Shown: positions 25,846-34,546 of the stretch, in pieces | Numbering within the stretch: the first letter of the stretch is position 1 | How the letters are laid out: every line of letters starts with the position of its first letter | NCBI RefSeq assembly: GCF_008710285.1 | Contig: NZ_VYQF01000003.1 | Span: 1-64,000 of the forward strand | Source of the DNA: Ginsengibacter hankyongi | GTDB lineage: Bacteria; Bacteroidota; Bacteroidia; Chitinophagales; Chitinophagaceae | Direction of reading: 5' to 3' | DNA length: 64,000 nt | Translations under genes and position numbers: made by a program | Notes under the pieces: model-generated | The model's database searches: none | Told to the model about the DNA's origin: nothing | Seen by the model: only the letters and a program-made list of their open reading frames with translations

Positions 25846-28116
25846 ATGAAAGATAAAATTCAGCGTCTGGCCGTCCAGGTTAGTTTTGAACAACCCCCTG
25901 AAAAAGAAACCCCGTTTATCGGCTTTCTGTTTCTGTGCAATGGGCTTTTATTGCAACAGCAATATGTAAAAAACAATATTTTGGAATTTAACCTGGGCGA
26001 TACGCCAGGCGTCGCGGGGCAATCAAACATTGATATTAAACAACTCAGGCTTGTTATTGCGCCGGCAAGTGACAAAACCATTGAAAAAGTATCAACCATT
26101 GAAGAACTGGAAGGTTTTAAACCCTATGAGCCTATTTTGCAAACAAATGCCGATGGTAATGTTTCGATATTACCTGTGCCAGCGGCCGTTTCACAATTCT
26201 GGCCATTTTGCAATTGCCGGGTAACCGGCAAAGTGTCCAAATGGTTTCACGTTGGCAATAAATGGGTTGATCGTTCTGTATGCCGGGCAAGAGTACACAT
26301 TTGCGAGATCGATTCTATTTGGTGGTGGATTTACCGGATACCCGATTACATCATTGCAAAAATTCCGGAAGCCATTTTAAACCCAAAGGAAATTATTAAA
26401 TTTCCGATTCCAATTCCCGATCCGCCTCCGTTTCTTCTTAATGAGACAAACGTGCTTACCCGGCAACAAATGCAAAATATTTTCAAGACCCGTTCTGTTG
26501 AAGAAACACAAACGGCTGCTGTTGCTTCTTTGCCTGAATTAAGTATGGAAATAAGGCAAAACCTGGTATCTGGCAATTTAAATCTCATTAGGGACACCAT
26601 CGCCAAAAACTATGCTATTCTTCATCCATGGTTTTGCATTTGGCCCTGGTGGTGGCCTTATTTTTATCGCTGCAAAGAATTAGCCATTGTGTATACTGAT
26701 GCCAACGGTCGATTTGATACCAATGTTTCGTATTGGTGTTTTGGGGACAAGCCAGATATTTATATATGGGTTGAATACCTAATCAATGGTGTTTGGACAA
26801 CTGTATATAACCCGCCTGTACCTTGCAATACATTTTGGGATTATGCATGCGGTACTAACATTAATATTCACATAACAGATCCAAGAGTTCCTGGAAATTG
26901 TTGTTGTGATTGTCCTATTCCAGGTGAATTGGTATGGATCCGGTCGATAGGTTCTACGAGTGTAGCACATATTAACCAGGCAAGTTATTTGCAATCGCCT
27001 CCCGGGCAATTGGTAAGTTATGACCGTATAGGTCTTACAGATGCTGCGGCCATTTATGACGATTTCCTTGTTACTACTGTTGGCGACTTTAAGCGTCCGT
27101 TTGGAGGAAGTCCCACCGTCTATATGGGCTTTGGCAGCGACCTTCCAAATTCAGGAATTTATTATTATCGCTGGAGGTACAAACAAGTTGCAAATGCGCA
27201 ATTAAATCCTGTAAGCGATTCTTATAAAGCATTGGAACCAATAGGAGGTGTTGTAAATAAAGGTTATGAATATACTTACATTGATTCACACGGCGACACT
27301 CAATTCGGCGCAAATAGCGTAAAGCTTGGGCCTTTTACAGTAGGCAGCAATGACAACCTCTATATCATTCCGCCTGTTCAGCCCTACATGGCTCCTTTTA
27401 ATGTGCCCGAAACAAGTCCTTTATGGCATGAGCAAACTTATAATATGAACACAATAAGTTTCGATTCAAATCAACTAAAAAACTGGTTATTGGCCGGTGG
27501 AGATGGCTTGTATGAATTCGAATTACAATTGTTTGACCAAGCTGGAAATCTTTTGAGTAATATACCAAAAGCAACTTTCAAAATACCTGATTATAACGAT
27601 GCAGACTTTAGCGTAAATGCTCCAGATGAATTATTGGAAAACCCGACTATATCCACAGCTAATGCCTATAACATGCTCATGCGTATTGACAACGGACAAT
27701 GTAATGCCGATATTTTCACTGTAAAAGTGAACGGTAGCCCCGCTTCAATCGACTGTTGTGGATTTGTAAATTACAAACCTGGAGGTGTAGATGCAGACCT
27801 CGAGCTAAGCTTCCTGGCAACGCAACCCAATAATTTTGCAGTATTTAGCTTCGGCGTGGTAAAGGGAACCTGCGGCGATGTTCCCATTGCTGACGCATCC
27901 GGAATGGTGATTGACAGTGCATCAGGCTATACATTAAGCGGTGGTATTTATGACAAACATTTTACCCCGGCTGATTTGTTAGGAACCTGTTATGGTGATG
28001 GAACCGGTAAAGCGGCATTTGCAGAAACTTTATCAGTAATTGCAATGGCAACTGATGGTACTTTCCGTGTAAGGAATGATGCGGGTAAGGTAGCTGCATT
28101 TGCACTAGAACCTTAG
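25846..28116 (+). CDS. Large Trp/Cys-rich protein of unknown family (756 aa)
   Basis: I do not recognise this as a named family. It has no signal peptide. Residues 100-150 and 270-340 look like transthyretin or carboxypeptidase-regulatory type beta domains (CRVTGKVSKWFHVGNKWVDR, SVCRARVHICEID; and ELAIVYTDANGRFDTNVSYW). Between them are unusual aromatic-Cys motifs (IWWWIYRIPD, HPWFCIWPWWWPYFYRC) and GNCCCDCPIPGELVWIR. The C-terminal half contains domains typical of extracellular or ligand-binding modules. A strong terminator follows. The DUF1360 and small-protein genes come right after on the same strand, so a functional unit is plausible. Role unknown. Confidence 0.75.
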   Translation: MKDKIQRLAVQVSFEQPPEKETPFIGFLFLCNGLLLQQQYVKNNILEFNLGDTPGVAGQSNIDIKQLRLVIAPASDKTIEKVSTIEELEGFKPYEPILQTNADGNVSILPVPAAVSQFWPFCNCRVTGKVSKWFHVGNKWVDRSVCRARVHICEIDSIWWWIYRIPDYIIAKIPEAILNPKEIIKFPIPIPDPPPFLLNETNVLTRQQMQNIFKTRSVEETQTAAVASLPELSMEIRQNLVSGNLNLIRDTIAKNYAILHPWFCIWPWWWPYFYRCKELAIVYTDANGRFDTNVSYWCFGDKPDIYIWVEYLINGVWTTVYNPPVPCNTFWDYACGTNINIHITDPRVPGNCCCDCPIPGELVWIRSIGSTSVAHINQASYLQSPPGQLVSYDRIGLTDAAAIYDDFLVTTVGDFKRPFGGSPTVYMGFGSDLPNSGIYYYRWRYKQVANAQLNPVSDSYKALEPIGGVVNKGYEYTYIDSHGDTQFGANSVKLGPFTVGSNDNLYIIPPVQPYMAPFNVPETSPLWHEQTYNMNTISFDSNQLKNWLLAGGDGLYEFELQLFDQAGNLLSNIPKATFKIPDYNDADFSVNAPDELLENPTISTANAYNMLMRIDNGQCNADIFTVKVNGSPASIDCCGFVNYKPGGVDADLELSFLATQPNNFAVFSFGVVKGTCGDVPIADASGMVIDSASGYTLSGGIYDKHFTPADLLGTCYGDGTGKAAFAETLSVIAMATDGTFRVRNDAGKVAAFALEP

Positions 28117-28128
28117 TTTTTATTTTGG

Positions 28129-28169
28129 AAGGCTATGGTATACTAACATATCATAGCCTTTTTATTTTT
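28129..28169 (+). terminator. Rho-independent terminator after the 756-aa gene
   Basis: AAGGCTATG at 28129-28137 pairs with CATAGCCTT at 28152-28160, followed by TTTATTTTTT. It lies 13 nt after the stop of the large protein and before the DUF1360 gene, so the downstream genes either depend on read-through or have their own promoter. Confidence 0.8.
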
Positions 28170-28186
28170 TAAGAAGATCAATTATA

Positions 28187-28501
28187 ATGTATTTCTGGTT
28201 TATCATTATTTCGCTTGCCGTTTGGAGACTTACTCATTTGCTTTCAACGGAAGATGGACCTTTTGACATTGTATTTTTAATAAGAAAAAAAGCAGGGACA
28301 GGCTTTTTAGGAAAACTGCTCGATTGCTTTTATTGTACAAGTATATGGGTTGCCCTGCCTTTTGGCATTTGGCAGGGAAGTATATGGTGGCAAAAATTAT
28401 TATATTGGCTGGCATTTTCAGCAGCAGCGTGTTTGCTGGAACAGGCTACTGCCGGAGGAAAAAATAATACTGATGATATTCCCCATTATAAAGAAGATTA
28501 A
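28187..28501 (+). CDS. DUF1360 membrane protein
   Basis: A 104-residue integral membrane protein. It begins WFIIISLAVWRLTHLLSTEDGPFD and continues IRKKAGTGFLGKLLDCFYCTSIWVALPF, where the CxxCTSxW pattern is the DUF1360 signature, then WWQKLLYWLAFSAAACLLE. DUF1360 proteins have three or four membrane segments and are of unknown activity; the group has members in spore formers and phages. It is encoded directly after the large aromatic-Cys protein and 12 nt before the small Cys protein. Confidence 0.85.
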   Translation: MYFWFIIISLAVWRLTHLLSTEDGPFDIVFLIRKKAGTGFLGKLLDCFYCTSIWVALPFGIWQGSIWWQKLLYWLAFSAAACLLEQATAGGKNNTDDIPHYKED

Positions 28502-28513
28502 AAAATTTAAACT

Positions 28514-28777
28514 ATGTGCAACTGCGGAAATAAAAGAAATCAATTTTCATCTCAGCAAACATTTAAAACAAACGATACCGTTAGAACTGAATTATTACAG
28601 AAAAAAATGTGGCCTGACGTATCTTTTGCATACATGGGTAAAACGGCTCTTACTACGAAGGGAAATATTACCGGCAAAAATTATCGTTTTAATTATCCCG
28701 GGGATGTTCAGTCAATTGATTACAGGGATGCAACATCCATGATGACCATCCCTGTATTGAAAAGGGTTTATAAATAA
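28514..28777 (+). CDS. Small conserved protein with an N-terminal CxCG motif, 87 aa
   Basis: A small protein beginning MCNCGNKRNQF. The C-terminal half reads FAYMGKTALTTKGNITGKNY with RFNYPGDVQSIDYRDATSMM. This pattern (aromatic, Tyr-x-Gly-x-Thr-Ala-Leu-Thr, x-Gly-x2-Thr-Gly-x2-Tyr-Arg-Phe, Pro-Gly, Asp-Tyr-Arg-Asp-Ala) is striking and I recall relatives in other bacterial phyla next to membrane or phage-like genes, but I cannot name a family. It starts 12 nt after the DUF1360 gene. No signal peptide or membrane segment. Confidence 0.7.
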   Translation: MCNCGNKRNQFSSQQTFKTNDTVRTELLQKKMWPDVSFAYMGKTALTTKGNITGKNYRFNYPGDVQSIDYRDATSMMTIPVLKRVYK

Positions 28778-28787
28778 CAGTATCCTA

Positions 28788-29540
28788 CTATTGTTTCGTT
28801 AGATAAAGCCATGCTATTGGCAAATAGAATAGTATTATCCAGCCAGTAATAGCCACCAATATTGCCGCACAAATTAACCTCAGCCAAAATAGTCTAAGCC
28901 GCGCCCGTTTGAATATATCGAAAGAGAACCAAAAATTATATAAGAACGAAAGCGCAGTCTGCCACAGAAAAACAGGAGCGTTTAGAACATTAACCTTACA
29001 TATGATTCCAAGTACAATATCACTTAGAAATAGCATCATAAAATAGGTGCCTCCTCCATACAAGGATAGGACAAGCAGTTCAGTAAAATTATATTTCGGC
29101 CTAGCTAAAACATAATATATAGAAAGTGCGCAAGCAAACACTGCAGGAATGATAAATAGGGTAAAGTGCTTCTGCAATAGCCTGTTGGCTTCCCCACTTT
29201 TATCTAATTGAGTAATTACTTCTCCTGATAACAGATAATTGAAATGATTTACAATTTTATCATGCAGGACAATATATAATCCTGTCCATATTAAGAAATA
29301 GCTTACCGGTGTTTGAAATTGTTTCCTTTTACCGGAAATATAATTTATGGAAGATATGCCCGGCTTTATTAAAAAACTCCATGTTGTAAAAAGAAACCCT
29401 TTTTCAAGATGTGTAAAAACGTGCAGAACGTCTGCCATTAATGAAGTAGCTGTTATCCTCTCAACAGTAGCTTTTTGTCCGCAATTAGGACAATAATTTC
29501 CCTTGAAATGGTGTCCGCAATTCAAACAGATGGTTGACAT
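28788..29540 (-). CDS. DUF3667 membrane protein with zinc ribbon
   Basis: A 250-residue membrane protein. The N-terminus is a zinc ribbon (CLNCGHHFKGNYCPNCGQKA, two CxxC pairs), followed by TATSLMADVLHVFTHLEKGF and LIKPGISSINYISGKRKQF, the DUF3667 signature, then four or five hydrophobic segments (VSYFLIWTGLYIVL, FIIPAVFACALSIYYVL, YGGGTYFMMLFLSDIVLGI, ICAAILVAITGWIILFYL). These are cytoplasmic-membrane proteins of unknown function that are common in Bacteroidota. Convergent with the small-protein gene, 10 nt apart. Confidence 0.9.
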   Translation of the reverse strand: MSTICLNCGHHFKGNYCPNCGQKATVERITATSLMADVLHVFTHLEKGFLFTTWSFLIKPGISSINYISGKRKQFQTPVSYFLIWTGLYIVLHDKIVNHFNYLLSGEVITQLDKSGEANRLLQKHFTLFIIPAVFACALSIYYVLARPKYNFTELLVLSLYGGGTYFMMLFLSDIVLGIICKVNVLNAPVFLWQTALSFLYNFWFSFDIFKRARLRLFWLRLICAAILVAITGWIILFYLPIAWLYLTKQ

Positions 29541-29649
29541 AATGCTTGTAAAATAAATTTAGCATTTTTATTTTATATAACCATTTTGAAGTCAAAAGGC
29601 CACCGAAGCAGTAATGAGCACATAGCTCTTCTTATTCTATAAGGGAAGG

Positions 29650-29910
29650 CGCTGGCATGGGTTTGGAATCAAAAGTGTTTACAAACTATAATTCTCCGAT
29701 ACAAATTGCCATAGAATATTAGCGTTCCTTCAAGTTTATCCCCTTCTATATTTAAGGTCCAAATTCCTTTATACGCAGTTGAGATGGGTTTGTTTGTTTT
29801 CTTATTAAAGCGCAGGGTACAATACCAATTTCTTATTCAACGCCATTCACAATGTTAACGGCATTAATATAATAAGTGTCCAGGTAAGCTCCCCCCATTA
29901 TTAAGTTTAT
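29650..29910 (-). pseudogene. Degenerate paralogue of the secreted protein at 56171-56578
   Basis: Base-by-base comparison shows this segment and the gene at 56171 share long runs: CTTCAAGTTTATC, CCTTCTATATT, TCCTTTATA.GC.GTTGAG, the A.CGCAGGGTA.AATACC region and ACG.CATT.ACAAT.TTA. Here the frame contains stops and length changes (for example the region near 29830), so no continuous protein can be read. It lies in an otherwise empty 654-nt gap between a DUF3667 gene and a LytTR gene. The intact copy is 26 kb away. Confidence 0.75.
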
Positions 29911-30194
29911 CTAATACTTTTACCATAAGAAAAGAAGTTTGGTTAATTGACAAGGTGTGCCCAGAGATTGCAACCAACTTCGGTTAGTCCGGTCAACGGT
30001 ATTTCTCTTCAGATATAATTCAATTTGCGAACGATTCTAAGCGGCTTTAAAAATATTTAAAAGGTGGCTGAAATAATTTTGAAAGGAAGTCCCCGCAATT
30101 ATGAAGCCTTCGAAAAACAACGTATTTTTCAATTTAACTATGGAAAGGATTGAATTTAAGAAAGCCTGTGATAAAAGCGTTTTAGAAAATGTAT

Positions 30195-30917
30195 TTAAAC
30201 ATTTAATAATTTCTCCACCTCATGACGATACATCCTGCTTATAGGTAGTTCGTGTCTTGCAATTTCTATAGTATCATTAGTAAAGGATTCAACTTTATTA
30301 ATGGCAACAATGAACGAACGATGAATCCGTAAAAATTTATCGTTTGGAAGCGTTTCTTCCAGTGAGGAAATAGATTGTTTAGTTATGATATTTTTTGAAA
30401 GAGTCACAATCTTAATGTAATCTTTCAGACTTTCGATATATAAAATATCGTCCAGAGCAATCTTTAAGTTTTTCCGATCTGCCCGTACCGTTATAAAATT
30501 ATGAGGCACCGGATTTTCGGCGTTCATTTCCGCACTGTCACTTTCTTTAAAGTTGGTTTCCATTACTTTATTTACTGCTTTTAAAAACCTTTCAAATGAA
30601 ATGGGTTTCAGTAAGTAATCAACTGCGTCCAGTTCAAAACCTTCTATTGCGTACTTTCTATAAGCAGTTGTAAAAATTACTTTTGGCGGATTTTTGAAGG
30701 TTCTTATCAGGTCGGTGCCCAGCAGATCGGGCATTTCTATGTCCAGGAATAAAAGATCAATAGTTTTTGCACTAAGAAAATTCAAAGCCTCAACAGCATT
30801 GTTACTGGTACCTGCCAATTCCAGTGATGCAACAGCTCCAATATATTTTTTTAGAACCTCCAGGGCCGGTGGCTCGTCGTCTACCAGGAGACAGTTAATT
30901 TTTTTATTGTTATGCAT
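30195..30917 (-). CDS. LytTR-family response regulator
   Basis: A 240-residue regulator; the start at 30917 (MHNNKKINCLLVDDEPPALE) is preferred over the long upstream extension in the same frame, because it begins at the acidic pocket and overlaps the kinase stop by 8 nt. The receiver domain has the Asp in LLFLDIEMPD, the Thr in VIFTTAYRK and Lys-Pro in YLLKPISF. Residues 140-240 are a LytTR DNA-binding domain (FITVRADRKNLKIALDDIL, YIESLKDYIKIV, FLRIHRSFIVAINKVESF). It is cotranscribed with the histidine kinase upstream, its likely partner. Confidence 0.93.
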   Translation of the reverse strand: MHNNKKINCLLVDDEPPALEVLKKYIGAVASLELAGTSNNAVEALNFLSAKTIDLLFLDIEMPDLLGTDLIRTFKNPPKVIFTTAYRKYAIEGFELDAVDYLLKPISFERFLKAVNKVMETNFKESDSAEMNAENPVPHNFITVRADRKNLKIALDDILYIESLKDYIKIVTLSKNIITKQSISSLEETLPNDKFLRIHRSFIVAINKVESFTNDTIEIARHELPISRMYRHEVEKLLNV

Positions 30918-32034
30918 ACATAAAGTTTTGCGAAACAGAAGCCACCGCTTTTCCAGCCGCTTCCACAGGTATGGGCAATATTGGGATTTGAAGGACGACA
31001 CTAAATTCGTCATCCGTCGATTGTATGAAGAGCTCATATTTTTCAGGGAATAACAATTCCAGCCTCTTTTGTGCATTTTCCAATCCAATACCTTGCTTTC
31101 CTTTTCGGGAGCCAGGTTTTGAAGGCTTGCTGTTTCGAAGATCCATATAAAGCATGGTTTCGCCAATCACAATACTTAGCCTTATCCAAGGATTTTTGAG
31201 GACTTTACCGCTGCCATGCTTAAAGCAGTTTTCAACAAAAGGAATTAAAAGCAATGGAGCTATAAGCTTATTTTGACATTCGCCTTTGATTTCAACTAAC
31301 ATTTGCAAGCGGTTTCCGTACCTTACTTTTTCCAGGCTAATATAATCTTCGATCATCTTCAATTCCTTTTCAACCGGAACGAAATCTGCATTACAATCAT
31401 TGATCATATAAGTAAGGGTATCGTAAAGTTTTAAAACGAGCGTTCCGGCAAGTGGTGATTTACTTAATGTGAACGAATAAATATTATTTAAAGTGTTGAA
31501 TAAAAAATGCGGATGGACCTGTGCTTTTAAAAATTGTATTTCCGCGTTCGCTTTCTCCCTTTCAAGCGTTTCTTTTTCTTCCAATTTTACATAATAGTGC
31601 TTCATCATTTTCACGGAAATAAAAAGAACAGTTATAAATACCGGGCCTACCCCTATAAAATTTCCAATGCTGAACCAAACGTTATATAACAGCTTATAGG
31701 AAGTTTTGTCCTGTATGAGGTAATAAATGTAAAATACAGTGACAATGCCAAAGAAGGTATAAATAAAAAAAGAAGCTTTTTTATTGTTCATATAGAACCG
31801 GGGAACTAAAAAGTAAACAATACCGTAAACAAGCCCAATTTCTGATAATAACTCAATAACTTCTTTGACGAATGGATCTCCCACTCCAAATAGAACCGCT
31901 GTGCCGGGAGGATTAACAATTTTAGTATAAAATTCATTGGAGATTATATAAACAAACCATGTAGCCCAAAATAAAATGTGCCTGTAATATTTTACCGGGT
32001 ATTTCCTGCCAAAAAGAAAATCATATAGCTTCAT
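30910..32034 (-). CDS. LytS/YehU-type sensor histidine kinase
   Basis: A 374-residue membrane kinase of the His_kinase family. Four hydrophobic segments lie in residues 1-145 (ILFWATWFVYIIS, IGLVYGIVYFLVP, FFIYTFFGIVTVFYIYYLI, GPVFITVLFISVKMM). The phospho-acceptor His is in KAQVHPHFLFNTLNNI. The ATP lid is intact: IPFVENCFKHGSGK and the G-rich GKQGIGLENAQKRLELLF. Such kinases signal through the LytTR regulator encoded 8 nt overlapping downstream. It is followed upstream by a related gene (32064-33116) with changes in these very motifs. Confidence 0.93.
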   Translation of the reverse strand: MKLYDFLFGRKYPVKYYRHILFWATWFVYIISNEFYTKIVNPPGTAVLFGVGDPFVKEVIELLSEIGLVYGIVYFLVPRFYMNNKKASFFIYTFFGIVTVFYIYYLIQDKTSYKLLYNVWFSIGNFIGVGPVFITVLFISVKMMKHYYVKLEEKETLEREKANAEIQFLKAQVHPHFLFNTLNNIYSFTLSKSPLAGTLVLKLYDTLTYMINDCNADFVPVEKELKMIEDYISLEKVRYGNRLQMLVEIKGECQNKLIAPLLLIPFVENCFKHGSGKVLKNPWIRLSIVIGETMLYMDLRNSKPSKPGSRKGKQGIGLENAQKRLELLFPEKYELFIQSTDDEFSVVLQIPILPIPVEAAGKAVASVSQNFMYA

Positions 32035-32063
32035 AGAAATATCATGTTTTTAAAAGATCAGAA

Positions 32064-33116
32064 TTATGAAAAAGAAGATACGGGATGTGACAGCCCGATA
32101 TCTATTTCAATTGTATCCCTGACGTTTTCATGTTGCAACTTAAACCGGTAATTGCTTTTCAACAAAAGGTCGAGGCGCTCCCTTATGCCGGCAAAAACAT
32201 TATCCAGGTCAACAAGGGGAAGATTCTCTTTTAATGGTTGAACTGATAACAGGAACGCAAGGTGATCTTCTCCTATATTTATTTTTATATCCGTTTTAAT
32301 CGCCTCAACTTTATTTATATAAAATAAATTAAAATAATCCTGGAGTATTGATAACAGAAGAGAAGGTACTATCCATTTTCCTGCGGCATCACCCGAATGG
32401 TTTAAATTAAAAACACAATCTCCATTGTTGGTCATAGACTCCAGCCCGACATATTCCTGGATAATTACCAACTCTTTTTCCAATGGTATAAATTCCGGCT
32501 CACAGTCATAGAGAGTATAGCTCAATATTTCAGAAAATTTTAAAACCAATTTTGATGAGCCTGAATATCCTGATTGTATTTTCTGATACAAACTCATAAG
32601 CGAATGAAAAAGAAAATCCGGCTGTATCCGTGATTTCAAAACCTGGAGGTCTGATTTTGATTTCAGGGTTGCTAATGCAAGATTTTGCTTTTGTTGTTTA
32701 TACCATTCAATAGAGAACCTGATGCCTACGGCTACAAGACCTATAGCAGTAGCAAGAAATGCATTATTGTTAGCAAACCCCAGTATTCTGAAGGGGCTCA
32801 TCAGGCTTACATTACAATTGCAGGTAATTTTGAAAAACAAGATTGTCATAAAATAATTTATTACATTGAATGCGACGTATAGAAACACAACAGCAATAAA
32901 AAAATGGACATATTTTTTTTCCTGTAAATACCGTGGAAATAAAAAATGAAGGAACGTGTAAACCGATGCGATACAAACCGGCAAGTAACAACAAACACTA
33001 ACCCAGCCAAAATGAAAAGCATTTGAATGATACGTTTCAGTGATGACTTCGGGTGTAACACTTTGAAGATAAAAAAAAACGATATACGCGATCCAAAAAA
33101 TGACATGTCGCTTCAT
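32064..33116 (-). CDS. Kinase-like protein of the LytS type, phospho-acceptor His replaced by Asp
   Basis: A 350-residue membrane protein similar to the kinase next door: four or five hydrophobic segments, then KSRIQPDFLFHSLMSLYQ, ILSYTLYDCEPEFIPLEKEL and VPSLLLSILQDYF. Where active kinases have PHFLFN, Asp167 replaces the His; the N-box (VENCFKHG in the neighbour) is DYFNLFY, and the G-rich lid is lost. ATP binding and autophosphorylation are therefore unlikely, and a regulatory or scaffolding role with the neighbouring kinase is a reasonable guess. The start at ATG 33116 (MKRHVIFWIAY) is preferred. The gene precedes the kinase by 29 nt. Confidence 0.85.
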   Translation of the reverse strand: MKRHVIFWIAYIVFFYLQSVTPEVITETYHSNAFHFGWVSVCCYLPVCIASVYTFLHFLFPRYLQEKKYVHFFIAVVFLYVAFNVINYFMTILFFKITCNCNVSLMSPFRILGFANNNAFLATAIGLVAVGIRFSIEWYKQQKQNLALATLKSKSDLQVLKSRIQPDFLFHSLMSLYQKIQSGYSGSSKLVLKFSEILSYTLYDCEPEFIPLEKELVIIQEYVGLESMTNNGDCVFNLNHSGDAAGKWIVPSLLLSILQDYFNLFYINKVEAIKTDIKINIGEDHLAFLLSVQPLKENLPLVDLDNVFAGIRERLDLLLKSNYRFKLQHENVRDTIEIDIGLSHPVSSFS

Positions 33117-33442
33117 ATGAGCGCTCTTGTTGTCTTTTAATATAAATGAACTTACATCCAAAATAAACAAAATGAAAGGGTTGAATAATAAGATATGACC
33201 ACATTCCCCAAGCCATTTCTTCTCTAAAATTATACATCCCGGGCCTTTTCTAAAAGCTTTTGCACATATATTCTACCGCCCGCAGGGTTTTGTAGATAAA
33301 TGCCATTTATCGACAATGAATGAATAATGCTGTATTAAACGAGTTAAATATTGTTTGGAAAGCTGATGCTGCCGAATAATAAAAAAACGGGGGAAATGCC
33401 AATATACTTTTGAGTCACCAAATCACTTAAAAAGTTACAGTT
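33117..33442. other. Intergenic, divergent promoter region
   Basis: Separates the kinase-like gene on the minus strand from the PepSY-like gene on the plus strand; both promoters should lie here. No repeat or operator could be assigned. Confidence 0.35.
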
Positions 33443-33982
33443 ATGAAAACAATATTAATTAGCCGCGTAAGCTCCTTGGTCTTATCAACACTTTTCGCCG
33501 CGAATTTATTTGCTCAAAAAGATTTTAGCAATCTTTCCGCTTACCGGTATGTTACCGATCAATTCAATGCCGGTAATCTTTCAACCCATAATTATTCGAG
33601 AGATAATACAGCGGTTAGCGAAAAGGTGTTATACCACTTTGGTAAAAAGTTTAAAAATGTGAACAAGGCAAGATGGGAACTCGTTGACAATAACTACCTG
33701 GCAAGATTTTTAAAAGACGGGATTTCAACCCAGATTTTATTTAACAAAAACGGAAAAGTATTATATACTATTCTTTATGCCACCGGCGAAATATTGCCCA
33801 ATTCTGTAAAAAATATAGTTACAGATAATTATAAAAATTATAGGATTACCAGCGTGGCCAAAATTTCAGAAGCCGGCTACAAAATCTGGATTGTAAAGCT
33901 TGCCAGTAATAAAAGTTATGCTGCTGTTGCGGTTGAAGATGGAACTATACAGGAAATAGAAAGTTTTCAAAAAGCAAATTAA
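33443..33982 (+). CDS. PepSY-like (beta-lactamase-inhibitor-like) secreted protein
   Basis: A 179-residue exported protein: signal peptide MKTILISRVSSLVLSTLFA with ANLFAQ at the cleavage site. The mature part has two alpha-beta-type units of the PepSY-like group: VLYHFGKKFKNVNKARWELV, then ILFNKNGKVLYTILYATGEI and IVTDNYKNYRITSVAKISEA with IWIVKLAS. These small periplasmic proteins are common in Bacteroidota near two-component genes. Divergent from the kinase-like gene. Confidence 0.75.
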   Translation: MKTILISRVSSLVLSTLFAANLFAQKDFSNLSAYRYVTDQFNAGNLSTHNYSRDNTAVSEKVLYHFGKKFKNVNKARWELVDNNYLARFLKDGISTQILFNKNGKVLYTILYATGEILPNSVKNIVTDNYKNYRITSVAKISEAGYKIWIVKLASNKSYAAVAVEDGTIQEIESFQKAN

Positions 33983-34083
33983 AATTACTCTGATCAAGCG
34001 AAGTGTTAATGTTCAGGCTGTTCCGATTCTTCGGAAGAGCCCTTTTTTTCAGCCCGATCTTTCTAAGCCGGATGACCCAGTAT

Positions 34084-34545
34084 TTAAGGTTTTGCAACAA
34101 TTAATGTTTGAGGCGCTGCTGATTTCATCCGGGTCATCAGCCAGGATGATTGCCGCGTGGTTTGTTGCTCGATTTCTTCGCATACGGCAACGAGCTCTTC
34201 ATCAGCCAGGGCAGTGCCACCCTGCTTTAAAATTGTACAGCATACCAACACTTCGTTCACAATTAAATATAGATCGTGCAAATCACGCAGCATTGCCATG
34301 CTACCTTTACGTGCTTTTTTTAATAATGTTTTTGTAAGCCTGTCTGGTTCCTTATCATTTTCTTTATTGTACCGGTTTGCCACCGGCTCCATTATTTGAG
34401 CTAGTTGTTGTGACCACGATGAGAGCAATAAACAAGTTTGCTCAATATCAACTTCATCCCTGTGCGCTTTTGCAACTACTTTAAAAGCATCCACCAGGTC
34501 CTTCTCGGTCCGGTGAACCAAATCAATGTATTTTCCTATGTGCAT
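34084..34545 (-). CDS. Helical hypothetical protein linked to the molybdoenzyme
   Basis: A 153-residue, mostly alpha-helical protein without a signal peptide or membrane segment; residues include IEQTCLLLSSWSQQLAQIME and AMLRDLHDLYLIVNEVLVCC. I do not recognise the family; a four-helix bundle is plausible. The start at 34545 is decided by a Shine-Dalgarno AGGAGG at 34552-34557 (minus strand) and by the 1-nt gap to the stop of the molybdoenzyme gene, a coupling that is uncommon in this genome. It is probably expressed with the molybdoenzyme and may serve its assembly. Confidence 0.65.
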   Translation of the reverse strand: MHIGKYIDLVHRTEKDLVDAFKVVAKAHRDEVDIEQTCLLLSSWSQQLAQIMEPVANRYNKENDKEPDRLTKTLLKKARKGSMAMLRDLHDLYLIVNEVLVCCTILKQGGTALADEELVAVCEEIEQQTTRQSSWLMTRMKSAAPQTLIVAKP

Positions 34546-34546
34546 A

